From Nitrogeniibacter aestuarii (GTDB lineage Bacteria; Pseudomonadota; Gammaproteobacteria; Burkholderiales; Rhodocyclaceae), in the NCBI RefSeq assembly GCF_017309585.1, contig NZ_CP071321.1, positions 1,054,001 through 1,118,000 of the forward strand: 64,000 nucleotides of DNA. The letters are read 5' to 3'. Positions within the stretch are counted from its first letter, which is position 1; the number at the start of each line of letters is the position of its first letter. Shown piece after piece: positions 52,572 through 64,000 of this stretch. A program made the position numbers and the translations under genes. Under the pieces are notes generated by a model. It did not search any database and was not told the DNA's origin. It saw nothing but the letters and a program-made list of their open reading frames with translations.

Positions 52572-54464
52572 CTACTCGGAAGCGTCGGCCCCGGCCGCGG
52601 GCTCGGAGAGTACGGAAACGAAGCGAGCGCGCAGATCCACGTCGAGCAGGTCACTGTCTTTCATTTCCAGTGCTACATGCGCACCCGGCACCTGCAGCGG
52701 CATGCCGCCGACCTTGAAGACGAAGGGCATGTCGTCGATGCGCACCACGTTTTCGCGCAGCACGCGGGCGGTGATCCGGTCGTCGTCACGCTGGCGCAAG
52801 GCACGGATGCACCAGTAGCGCTCCATGTGGCGCTGGAATTCGGCATAGGCGCTGTAGGCCATATCGAAGTCGCGCACCACTTCCATCAGGTCGGGGGACT
52901 TGGGCGGGAAAACCGGGTCGGTGGCCTGGAGCACGCTGATCAGCTGCCACTGATTGACCAGATCGACGTAGCGGCGCAGCGGTGAGCTGGACCAGGCGTA
53001 GCAATCGACACCGAGCCCCTCGTGCGGCGCGGCCACGGTGGCCATGCGCACCTTGCCGCCGCCCTGCACGCGGTAGATGCCGGGGATGCCGGCATCGTCC
53101 AGCTGTTTGCCCCAGGTGGAGTTGGCCACGATCATCAGTTCGGCGACCAGCTTGTCCATGGGCGAGCCACGCAGGCGAGGGGAGATGGCGGCGGCACCGG
53201 GGCCGTCACTGGTTTGCACGCCCCAGTCCACATAGAAGCTGTAGTCCACCTGGGTCTGGTTGGTGGCGGGCTTGCCGCGGCCGGCCTCCATGATGGTGGC
53301 CAGTTCCCACAGCAGTGTCAGTTCCTGCTTCCAGGGGTAGTCGGGGCCGCCATTGAGCAGGGTGTCCTCGTTGAACACCGGCTCCAGGTCGTGATGACGC
53401 AGGTTCGCTTCGACGGGGATGCGCTCAAGGCGCGAGTACTGGTTCGACACCGACAGGTCGGCATTGAGTTCGAGATAGAGCGACACGGCCGGGCAGGTGC
53501 GGCCGGCCTGCAGGGTGAAGATCTCGACCAGCGCGTCGGGCAGCATGGTGATCTTGTTGCCCGGCATGTACACGGTGGACAGCCGCTGACGGGCAATGGC
53601 GTCGAGGGCCGAGCCGCGTTCGATGCCCAGGCCCGGCGCGGCAATGTGGATGCCCACGGTCCAGCCGCCGCCGTCGCGGGGCGTCACTGAAAAGGCGTCG
53701 TCGATTTCCGTGGTGGTTGCATCGTCGATGGAGAAGGCGCGTACATCGGCCACGGGCAGATCGGTCGGGACCTGCGGCAGATCGAGTGCCGGGAAGCCTT
53801 CACCCTCCGGGAAAAAGTCGAAAAGGAAGCGGCCATAGTGAAAGTCGTAGCTCGACTCGAGCGCGCCGCAGGCCAGCATCAGGTTGGCTGCGCTCAGGCC
53901 GCTGTCGACGCAGGCGGCCTCGAGCGCCTTGGCTTCGAGACGGTTACGGTCGGGCCGGTACAGCAGCTGGGGCACCATGCCCTCGAATTCGGCGGGCAGT
54001 TTGTGCGCCAGCAGCTCGTCGCGCATGCGATCGACGGCTTCGGCCTGCTGACGTTTTTTCTCCAGGCCGGCCAGTGCCGCCTGGAGGATGTCGGTGGGGG
54101 CCTTGCGGAAACGGCCGCGGCCCTTGCGGTGGAAATACACCGGGGCGGAATGCAGCCTCAGCAGCACGGCGGCGGCTTCGACCGTGTTCGGTGTGTGGCC
54201 GAAATATTCTTCGGCAAATTCTTCAAAGCCGAATTCGTCCTCGCCGCACACCTCCCAGAGAAAGTCCGTGTCCAGCTGTTCGGCCTCGGCTTCGGCACGT
54301 GGCAGCAGTTCGCTGGCCGTCGGGCTGTCGAAGGTCAGTAGCACGTGATTGCGCTTGAGCTTGAGGCGTTTGCCGGTGGTGGCTTCAACCTGCAGGGAAG
54401 CGTCGTTGTCCACCAGAACGGTGCCGCACTTGAATGCACCGCTCTCTTCAAATAACACGAACAT
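52572..54464 (-). CDS. RNB-domain (RNase II/R family) exoribonuclease
   Basis: 630 residues from MFVLFEESGAFKCGTVLVD; an earlier in-frame start lies in rarD and is rejected. The RNB catalytic domain (about 230-560) contains AFSIDDATTTEIDDAFSV, IHIAAPG, YMPGNKITMLPD and YAWSSSPLRRYVDLVNQWQ. In RNase II the equivalent acidic set is D-x5-D-x-D-D; here the second Asp position is Glu (TEIDDA). No clear cold-shock OB domains or S1 C terminus as in RNase R. It degrades RNA 3' to 5' by inference. Confidence 0.88.
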   Translation of the reverse strand: MFVLFEESGAFKCGTVLVDNDASLQVEATTGKRLKLKRNHVLLTFDSPTASELLPRAEAEAEQLDTDFLWEVCGEDEFGFEEFAEEYFGHTPNTVEAAAVLLRLHSAPVYFHRKGRGRFRKAPTDILQAALAGLEKKRQQAEAVDRMRDELLAHKLPAEFEGMVPQLLYRPDRNRLEAKALEAACVDSGLSAANLMLACGALESSYDFHYGRFLFDFFPEGEGFPALDLPQVPTDLPVADVRAFSIDDATTTEIDDAFSVTPRDGGGWTVGIHIAAPGLGIERGSALDAIARQRLSTVYMPGNKITMLPDALVEIFTLQAGRTCPAVSLYLELNADLSVSNQYSRLERIPVEANLRHHDLEPVFNEDTLLNGGPDYPWKQELTLLWELATIMEAGRGKPATNQTQVDYSFYVDWGVQTSDGPGAAAISPRLRGSPMDKLVAELMIVANSTWGKQLDDAGIPGIYRVQGGGKVRMATVAAPHEGLGVDCYAWSSSPLRRYVDLVNQWQLISVLQATDPVFPPKSPDLMEVVRDFDMAYSAYAEFQRHMERYWCIRALRQRDDDRITARVLRENVVRIDDMPFVFKVGGMPLQVPGAHVALEMKDSDLLDVDLRARFVSVLSEPAAGADASE

Positions 54465-54534
54465 CGGATCGACCGTATGAGAACAAGCCCGACAGTTTAA
54501 TGGATTCGCCCGGCACAATGTCGTGTGATACCGC

Positions 54535-55434
54535 TCAGCGGACACGCCTGCGGCCAGCGCGCCAGAGGTCGAGCGAATACAGCGCCAGGCCCAGCCAGAT
54601 CAGCACGAATCCGAGCAGATGACCGGTGTCGAACGGCTCCTTGAAGGCGAACACGGCCAGACAGAACGAAATGCTCGGTGCCAGATATTGCAGAAACCCG
54701 AGGGTGGCCAGCGGCAGTCGCCGGGCACCCACGGCAAAGAGCGTCAGCGGCACGGCGGTGACAATGCCGGCCAGCGGCAACAGGATTTCAACCGATGGGT
54801 CGCGGCCAATCCATGCTTCGCCCTGGTACACCCGCCAGACCAGCCAGCCGACGGCCAGCGGCAGCACCAGCACCGTCTCGACCAGCAGCCCGGTGAAGGC
54901 GTCTACGGCAGTGCGCTTGCGGATCAGCCCATAGAAACCGAAGGTCAGTGCCAGCATCAGGGCCACCACCGGCAGGTGGCCCACACCGACGATGCGCCAC
55001 AGTACGCCGGCCATGGCCAGCAGCACGGCGGCGCTTTGCCACGGGCGCAGGCGCTCGCCCAGGAACAGGCGGCCGAGCAGCACGCTGAGCAAGGGGTTGA
55101 TGAAATAACCCAGACTCGTCTCAAGCACCTGGTCGTGGGCGATGGCCCACACGAAAATCAGCCAGTTGGTGCCGTTGAGCACTGCCGTCAGACCCAGGGT
55201 GGCGAGCAGGCGCGGTTGCCTGAATACGGCGGTGACCCGGTGCCAATGGCGCCGGGCCAGCACCAGCAGGCCCAGCAGCACGACGGACCACACCACGCGG
55301 TGGGCGACGATTTCGCTCGCGGGCACGGCGGCGACCCATTTGAAGTAGATCGGCGTCAGGCCCCACAGGCTGAAGGCCGCGATCGCCGCGGTCAGTCCGG
55401 CGCGGATGCCCGCCGGTTCGGCATCACGAATCAT
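54535..55434 (-). CDS. rarD: RarD/EamA-family transporter
   Basis: 299 residues, about ten transmembrane helices. RarD hallmark near the N terminus: FSLWGLTPIYFKWVAAVPASEIVAHRVVWSVVLL, then LGYFINPLLSVLLGRLFLGERLRPWQ and FLQYLAPSISFCLAVFAFKEPF. RarD proteins are linked to chloramphenicol sensitivity or export of small metabolites; the substrate here is unknown. It starts 5 bp after the YqiA-like esterase gene. Confidence 0.92.
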   Translation of the reverse strand: MIRDAEPAGIRAGLTAAIAAFSLWGLTPIYFKWVAAVPASEIVAHRVVWSVVLLGLLVLARRHWHRVTAVFRQPRLLATLGLTAVLNGTNWLIFVWAIAHDQVLETSLGYFINPLLSVLLGRLFLGERLRPWQSAAVLLAMAGVLWRIVGVGHLPVVALMLALTFGFYGLIRKRTAVDAFTGLLVETVLVLPLAVGWLVWRVYQGEAWIGRDPSVEILLPLAGIVTAVPLTLFAVGARRLPLATLGFLQYLAPSISFCLAVFAFKEPFDTGHLLGFVLIWLGLALYSLDLWRAGRRRVR

Positions 55435-55439
55435 GGCAT

Positions 55440-56012
55440 TCAGTCGCTGGCCAATCCGGCAAACGCCAGAACCTCGTCCAGATGCTCATCCCAGTGACGG
55501 AAGCCATGGTCACCGCCCGCATGGATGGTCTGGCGACAGCCTGCGTAGCGCGCCACCGCGTGCCGGTAGTCGAGTATCTCGTCGCCGGTGTCGACCATCA
55601 GCCAGTAACGCTCCGGGCGGGTGATGCGAGGCACTTCAATGGCGCGCAGCGCCTCGATGTGCGCCGGGGTGAAGTCGAAGGCCTCCCCCGTGTAGAGGTT
55701 GGTTTGCGGGCCGACGTACGGTGCCAGCGAGATGTGCGAGACCACACTCGGATTGACCAGAATCGCCTTGAGGTCGTGCTTTTCGGCCAGCCAGGTGGCG
55801 TAGTAACCGCCCAGTGAACTGCCGATAAGGGTGGGCGGCGTCTCGCAGCGGGCTATCTGCGCTTCGACCAGGGCGATGACATCGGTGGCGCACACCGGCA
55901 ACTGCTCGCACCAGTAACGTGCGCCAAGGCCGCGTTCGGTCAGATAGTCACGCAGCCGGGTGGCCTTGACCGAGCCGGGCGCAGAGCGAAAGCCGTGCAG
56001 GTAGAGAATCAT
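55440..56012 (-). CDS. YqiA-like esterase (alpha/beta hydrolase, UPF0227)
   Basis: 190 residues starting MILYLHGFRSAPGSVKA. Nucleophile in LIGSSLGGYYATWLAEKH, acidic residue in VDTGDEILDY and His in GGDHGFRHWDEHL. Family includes E. coli YqiA with short-chain acyl esterase activity; natural substrate unknown. It lies between uppP (5 bp) and rarD (5 bp), clearly in one transcript. Confidence 0.9.
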   Translation of the reverse strand: MILYLHGFRSAPGSVKATRLRDYLTERGLGARYWCEQLPVCATDVIALVEAQIARCETPPTLIGSSLGGYYATWLAEKHDLKAILVNPSVVSHISLAPYVGPQTNLYTGEAFDFTPAHIEALRAIEVPRITRPERYWLMVDTGDEILDYRHAVARYAGCRQTIHAGGDHGFRHWDEHLDEVLAFAGLASD

Positions 56013-56017
56013 GGCGC

Positions 56018-56911
56018 TCAGGCGTCGTTCCAGGTGATCCAGTCAAAGTACCAGGAGGCGAGAATCACCAGTCCGAAAATGATGCGGTACCAGGCGAAGG
56101 GTACGAAGCTGTTGTTCGAGACGTACTTGATGAACGCTTTGACGGCGACCATGGCAGCGAAGAACGAGGCAACGAAACCAACGGCGAAAACCGGCAGATC
56201 GGCCGCGTCGAACTGGGCCCAGTTCTTGTAGATGTCATACACCGTGGCCGCAAACATGGTCGGGATGGCCAGGAAGAACGAGAATTCGGCCGCGGTTTTG
56301 CGCGACAGGCCGAAGATCAGGCCGCCCATGATGGTTGCGCCGGAGCGCGAAGTGCCCGGGATCATGGCCATCGCCTGCGCGAAACCGACCTTGAGCGCGT
56401 CGGTCCAGCGCATGTCCTCGACGGTGTTGAGTCTGGGGTGATACGCGCGCTTTTCGATGTAGAGGATCAGCAAGCCACCGAGGATGAGCATGCTCGCCAC
56501 GACCATCGGATTGAACAGATACGCCTTGATGATCTTGTAGAACAGCAGCCCGAGCACGGCCGCGGGCAGAAAGGCGACGAACAGATTCCACCAGAAACGG
56601 ATCGAATCCTCACGCAAGAAGCGCGGAAGCGCTTGCATGAGGCCGTGCTGCTTGAATTCCACCCTGGCGTAGTGGCCGGTGACGCCGGCCGCCTGAGTCA
56701 GACGGTCCGTCAGTCGCGCCCGATAGTCCCAGCACACGGCGAGAATGGCCGCGAACTGGATGACGATCTTGAACACCTTGCTCTTCTCGTCGGTGTAGTT
56801 GAGCAAGTCCCCGAAAATGATCAGGTGTCCAGTGGATGACACTGGCAAGAATTCGGTCAGCCCCTCGATGATGCCGAGCAGAAGGGCCTTGAGCAGAAGC
56901 AATAAATCCAT
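56018..56911 (-). CDS. uppP: Undecaprenyl-diphosphatase UppP (BacA)
   Basis: 297 residues with about eight transmembrane helices. Catalytic motif 1 EGLTEFLPVSSTGHLI (near residue 15) and motif 2 PGTSRSGATIMGGLIFGLSR (near 187) are intact. It recycles undecaprenyl pyrophosphate to the monophosphate for peptidoglycan synthesis and confers bacitracin tolerance. First gene of the leftward uppP-yqiA-rarD group, with a consensus -10 and a perfect palindrome just upstream. Confidence 0.95.
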   Translation of the reverse strand: MDLLLLLKALLLGIIEGLTEFLPVSSTGHLIIFGDLLNYTDEKSKVFKIVIQFAAILAVCWDYRARLTDRLTQAAGVTGHYARVEFKQHGLMQALPRFLREDSIRFWWNLFVAFLPAAVLGLLFYKIIKAYLFNPMVVASMLILGGLLILYIEKRAYHPRLNTVEDMRWTDALKVGFAQAMAMIPGTSRSGATIMGGLIFGLSRKTAAEFSFFLAIPTMFAATVYDIYKNWAQFDAADLPVFAVGFVASFFAAMVAVKAFIKYVSNNSFVPFAWYRIIFGLVILASWYFDWITWNDA

Positions 56912-56930
56912 GGTGGTTCGGGGCCGGTGG

Positions 56931-56949
56931 AATCGAGCGCTCGATTATA
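56931..56949 (-). promoter_or_regulatory. uppP: Perfect 16-bp palindrome overlapping a consensus -10 upstream of uppP
   Basis: On the minus strand TATAAT (56944-56949) runs directly into the palindrome AATCGAGCGCTCGATT (56931-56946), 20 to 38 bp before the uppP start. This is a typical repressor operator position; a 5' mRNA hairpin is the alternative. No strong -35 at 17 bp. Confidence 0.5.
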
Positions 56950-57149
56950 CCGATGCAGTGCAACAAACAGGCGACGCCGATCCGTTGATCTCCCCCTCAA
57001 GTATGTTCAATGCATGACGATAATCTGACAATGCGTGTAGCTTTATGCCTTGAGGGCAAATGCCAAGCGCAAAAGAGAACATTCGTGCCATCATGCCCAT
57101 ATGGCGGTATTTGATGTCTGGGGACCGTCCGAGTGAACGGTGAGTCTGC

Positions 57150-61532
<4,383 letters not shown>

Positions 61533-61535
61533 GCG

Positions 61536-62264
61536 CTAGCGGCGGGGCGTGTGTTCCACCCAGCCGATCACATGCCATTGCCGGGGCGTGAGCGGCCACA
61601 GGGCAAATTTTGCGGGTGGACGCCAGCCGAAAGTGCCGTGATCTTCCACTTCGCAACGCATGCCGGCCCACAGGGCGCGGGCCACGTCGATTCCGGCCGT
61701 CGGCCCCATGGCCGCTTCATTCGAGTCGGGCAGGCGGGCAGGCGCCACGCTCGACGAGAACACGTCATGCCAGCTGGCCCAGGAGTGAGTGTCGAACCAG
61801 GCCGCGTGTGTAGTCAGCCAGCGGCCCAGCGCATCGGCCGGAAACACCTGCCCGATCACGTTGCAGAACAGAAAGGCGGCATCTGACCAGTGCTCCGACA
61901 GCCGCGACAGGGCCTGCAGATCGTGGAACACGTCGTCGCGCGGGAAGTGCCAGGGCATGTCCCGGAAACGATGGCGCAGCAGCCAGCGGGCGAGGGGGTC
62001 CGGCTCGAGCGCGACAAGGCGCCCGAAGCGCGACAGAAAGCGTGCGTTGAGCGCGTAACCACCGGATGGGCCGACCAGTACCAGCGTGCGTGCGTCCGGC
62101 TTCCAGGCGTTCAGCCAGGTGCCGACGGCCTGATGAAAAGGTGCCCAGCCTCTGGCGTGGTAGCGCCAGGCGCGCCAGTGGTAGCCCAGCCCGCCGCTGG
62201 CATCGTTCCAGCGGTCGCGCAGCTTGGTCGGGTCGGTGTTCAGGCGTTCAGGGCCTGCCACCAC
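61536..62264 (-). CDS. Uncharacterised protein, possibly methyltransferase-like
   Basis: 242 residues starting at a GTG that overlaps the upstream gene by 25 bp. TLVLVGPSGGYALNARFLSRFGRLVALEPDPLARWLLRHRF resembles the first beta-alpha-beta unit of a SAM-binding Rossmann fold (glycine loop then acidic E-P-D), and FLFCNVIGQVFP could be motif IV-like. It has no signal peptide or membrane helix and is unusually Trp-rich. I do not recognise the family. It follows the DUF2478 gene, and convergence with the hybrid kinase leaves only 3 bp. Confidence 0.65.
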   Translation of the reverse strand: MVAGPERLNTDPTKLRDRWNDASGGLGYHWRAWRYHARGWAPFHQAVGTWLNAWKPDARTLVLVGPSGGYALNARFLSRFGRLVALEPDPLARWLLRHRFRDMPWHFPRDDVFHDLQALSRLSEHWSDAAFLFCNVIGQVFPADALGRWLTTHAAWFDTHSWASWHDVFSSSVAPARLPDSNEAAMGPTAGIDVARALWAGMRCEVEDHGTFGWRPPAKFALWPLTPRQWHVIGWVEHTPRR

Positions 62265-62746
62265 TGGCGCAGGGCGTCGGCCGTCATGGCCAGGCTGGCG
62301 CTTTCACCACCGGTGAATTCGTTCCACTCGGCGGTGAAACGCTCGGGTACGGCCGTGAGCAAGGGAATGCCGGCAACAACCGCATCGATCATCTCGGCAC
62401 GCAGACCGTCGCCACCCGCCTCCTGAGCGCCGAATTTGTTGAAGATGGCCAGTTGCGCACCGGCGCTGATGCCCTGCTTGATCAGTGCGGCGGCGTCGGC
62501 CATGGCGTTCGGGTCGAGCCGGCAGGCGTTTGACCCGGCACCCAGGTCCTGAGACAGACCCATGCGCTGCCCGGTGGGGAGGACTTCGAACTCGATACCG
62601 CAGGTTTCCATGGGCCCGTTGTCATACTGGACAGCGCCCACAAGACGGACACCGGCGGCCTTGAGTTCCTGGGCGAAGTCGGCCAGCAGGGGAGAGGGGT
62701 TGTAGTCGGCCGGGTAGATGACCGCGGCAATGGGCATGGCTTCCAT
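62240..62746 (-). CDS. DUF2478-family protein
   Basis: 168 residues. It begins MEAMPIAAVIYPADYNPSPLLADFAQELKAAGVRLVGAVQYD, with LIKQGISAGAQLAIFNKFGAQEAGGDGLRAEMIDAVVAGIPLLTAVPE typical of DUF2478. Members have an NTPase-like fold lacking a clear P-loop in this copy and are often encoded near molybdate uptake genes. None are visible here. It overlaps the downstream gene by 25 bp. A start at the third codon set (MPIAAV, 62737) is possible. Confidence 0.75.
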   Translation of the reverse strand: MEAMPIAAVIYPADYNPSPLLADFAQELKAAGVRLVGAVQYDNGPMETCGIEFEVLPTGQRMGLSQDLGAGSNACRLDPNAMADAAALIKQGISAGAQLAIFNKFGAQEAGGDGLRAEMIDAVVAGIPLLTAVPERFTAEWNEFTGGESASLAMTADALRQWWQALNA

Positions 62747-62770
62747 ACTGCGTTTCCGCTCAATGAACTG

Positions 62771-62790
62771 GCCTCATTGTCGCATGAGGC
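62771..62790. repeat. Hairpin between the Fe-S protein and DUF2478 genes
   Basis: Perfect 7-bp arms GCCTCAT / ATGAGGC with a 6-nt loop, 25 bp upstream of the DUF2478 start. No T-tract, so an operator or mRNA structure is as likely as a terminator. Confidence 0.4.
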
Positions 62791-62812
62791 GGTGATGATG
62801 CATCGACCCAGA

Positions 62813-63520
62813 TCAAGTCTCGCTGGTTTGCTTCAGGTGAGCGCGGATCATGGCGAGCGAATGGCTGTACATGTGCTCGATCTGCTCGGGCGGGTAGCGA
62901 AACTGCGTGCCCACCGGGCAGGCGAGCCGGGCCAGACAGGTGGTGGCGCAACTCGAATCCGGGCGGGTGCGATTGGCCAGGCAGGCGGGCAGCGAGAAGC
63001 CGTCGCCATCCATCGCGCGGGCCGGGCAGGCGCTCACGCAGGGCGTGCCCTCGCAGCTTTGGCAGGGGCTGACAAGCAGTTCGGCCCGTGGGGTGATGGG
63101 CAGGTGCGTGTCGGCGAGGACGGCCGCACGATAGGCAAACCAGCTGCCCCAGCCTGGGTGAACCCCCACCTTGAACGGCGAGTCGTGATGCCAGCCGGCA
63201 AGCTGGCCGAGTCGTTGAAGGCCGACGGCAGTCTCTCCGGGATACAGCCAGTGCACATCGGCCATGTCGGTCAGCCCGGCGAGCCACGCGGCGACGACAT
63301 GCCGGCTGAAGTCATCCATCGGATGGGCGCCGGTGGTGTTCGATTGAAGCAGGGCACGCCAGAAGCCGGGGCCGGCGTGACCCACCAGAATCAACTGTCG
63401 GGGTGCGGTGCGCGGCAGGCCGGCACGAACATCCGCCGGCAGTGTGGCCACGTCGAATACCGCCTGCAGGTTGAGCCCGGCCGCATCGAGGGCCGCGAAG
63501 GCCGGGCTGCTCACGGGCAC
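62813..63520 (-). CDS. Two-cluster 4Fe-4S protein, QueG-like in part
   Basis: 235 residues. The N-terminal ~140 residues (RQLILVGHAGPGFWRAL...YPGETAVGLQRLGQLAGWHHDSPFKVGVHPGWGSWFAYRAAVL) resemble the region preceding ferredoxin motifs in epoxyqueuosine reductase/CblC-like proteins. A first cluster motif C-x2-C-x4-C-x3-CP (PCQSCEGTPCVSACP) and a second, irregular set (C-x11-C-x3-C-x5-CP) follow. Function unknown. It overlaps the thioredoxin gene by 10 bp, so the two are probably coupled. Confidence 0.7.
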   Translation of the reverse strand: MPVSSPAFAALDAAGLNLQAVFDVATLPADVRAGLPRTAPRQLILVGHAGPGFWRALLQSNTTGAHPMDDFSRHVVAAWLAGLTDMADVHWLYPGETAVGLQRLGQLAGWHHDSPFKVGVHPGWGSWFAYRAAVLADTHLPITPRAELLVSPCQSCEGTPCVSACPARAMDGDGFSLPACLANRTRPDSSCATTCLARLACPVGTQFRYPPEQIEHMYSHSLAMIRAHLKQTSET

Positions 63521-63864
63521 GGGCCCATGGCGGCGAGCGCGTCTTCGACCTCCTGAGGCTGTTGCGGGCGCACCACACGGGTGCGCTCCACACCATCACG
63601 CAAGAAGATGAGCGTTGGCCACAGCTTGACCTTGAAGTGGCGCCCGAGGCGTCGGCCGGGGCCGTCTTCGATACGCACATGGTTCAGCGATGGATGAGCA
63701 CTCAAAGCCGGATCGACCAATGCACGTGCCCGCGCGCAGTGCCCGCACCAGGGGGCGCCGAAATCGAGGATCAGGCAGCCGGGCGTCAGGCTGACTTCAT
63801 CCGGGGTGAGGGGGCTGGGGCTGTACTCGGGCATGGGCTGCGGGGCCGCGGCGGCGGGCATCAT
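63511..63864 (-). CDS. Thioredoxin-like protein
   Basis: 117 residues. Active site APWCGHC (C40, C43) in LILDFGAPWCGHCARARALV and cis-Pro region KLWPTLIFLRDG are standard. WCGHC is more PDI-like than the WCGPC of housekeeping thioredoxin. No signal peptide, so it is cytoplasmic. The start could be ten codons later (63834). Overlap with the downstream Fe-S protein suggests it reduces or protects that partner; this is inference. Confidence 0.87.
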   Translation of the reverse strand: MMPAAAAPQPMPEYSPSPLTPDEVSLTPGCLILDFGAPWCGHCARARALVDPALSAHPSLNHVRIEDGPGRRLGRHFKVKLWPTLIFLRDGVERTRVVRPQQPQEVEDALAAMGPCP

Positions 63865-63927
63865 CGTTGTTGCCGCAGTCTGACACAGACCCGTAGCACG
63901 TGCGTCCAGCGCGGTGTGCCGCCGCGC

Positions 63928-64000
63928 TCAGTCCTGCAAGAACCCCGGATCGGCAAAGGCTCCGGTGAAGTTGGTTGATGTCGTCGCGTCGAAGATGGCG
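63928..64000 (-). CDS. C-terminal fragment of an unidentified leftward gene
   Basis: A minus-strand frame enters from the right edge and stops at TGA (63928-63930). The visible end is AIFDATTSTNFTGAFADPGFLQD. It is too short to assign. It is included because the 63-bp gap to the thioredoxin gene and strand agree with a real gene end. Confidence 0.35.
   Translation of the reverse strand, partial: AIFDATTSTNFTGAFADPGFLQD

Overview
This GC-rich, gene-dense 64 kb window looks like a chromosomal segment of a betaproteobacterium, most probably a Rhodocyclales / Azoarcus-Thauera-like organism. That is inferred from gene content and order: an H2-sensing Hox system, a PilG-PilH-PilI-PilJ-ChpA cluster beside rubredoxin, thiD-like/thiE/hemL, and algH-ruvX-pyrR-pyrB-pyrC'. 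I saw no insertion sequence, prophage, CRISPR array, tRNA or rRNA. Most strand switches between convergent genes carry a rho-independent terminator.

Left part (1-14.4 kb): the 3' end of a probable chemoreceptor is followed by hypE-hoxX-hoxA, in which each gene overlaps or touches the next. Three unrelated genes (a DUF302 protein, a CPA1 Na+/H+ antiporter and a PiT phosphate transporter) separate these from hoxB-hoxC-hoxJ. Together hoxB/C (regulatory H2-sensing hydrogenase), hoxJ (kinase) and hoxA (sigma54 activator) form a complete H2-sensing circuit. hypE and hoxX are maturation genes. A BON-domain lipoprotein, a DUF1328 membrane peptide, a HupE/UreJ permease and a small c-type cytochrome follow.

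Centre-left (14.4-26 kb): a REC-PAS-GGDEF-EAL regulator lies next to an HDOD-GAF histidine kinase and a second HDOD/EAL-like protein. A 2Fe-2S flavoprotein reductase, an SDR protein, HemJ, an RlmL-type rRNA methyltransferase and the pilus retraction ATPases PilU and PilT come next.

Centre (26-34 kb): yggS-proC-yggT-yggU runs rightward. Facing it is algH-ruvX-pyrR-pyrB-pyrC', where pyrC' encodes a catalytically dead dihydroorotase homologue. The AT-rich gap between the two groups holds a near-perfect TGCA-type palindrome, a promoter-like pair and a terminator, and may encode a small RNA. A class I photolyase follows.

Centre-right (34-48.5 kb): the twitching/chemosensory cluster chpA-pilJ-pilI-pilH-pilG (leftward) ends at a rubredoxin gene. 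Rightward from there are a degenerate thiD homologue, thiE, hemL, a TetR regulator with an operator inside its own promoter, and an alpha/beta hydrolase.

Right (48.5-64 kb): a long leftward series runs uppP, a YqiA-like esterase, rarD, an RNB ribonuclease, a TonB-like protein, aroE, mtgA and mgtE. A very large five-PAS hybrid kinase is read rightward, and the window ends in poorly characterised leftward genes (methyltransferase-like, DUF2478, a two-cluster Fe-S protein, a thioredoxin and a truncated CDS).
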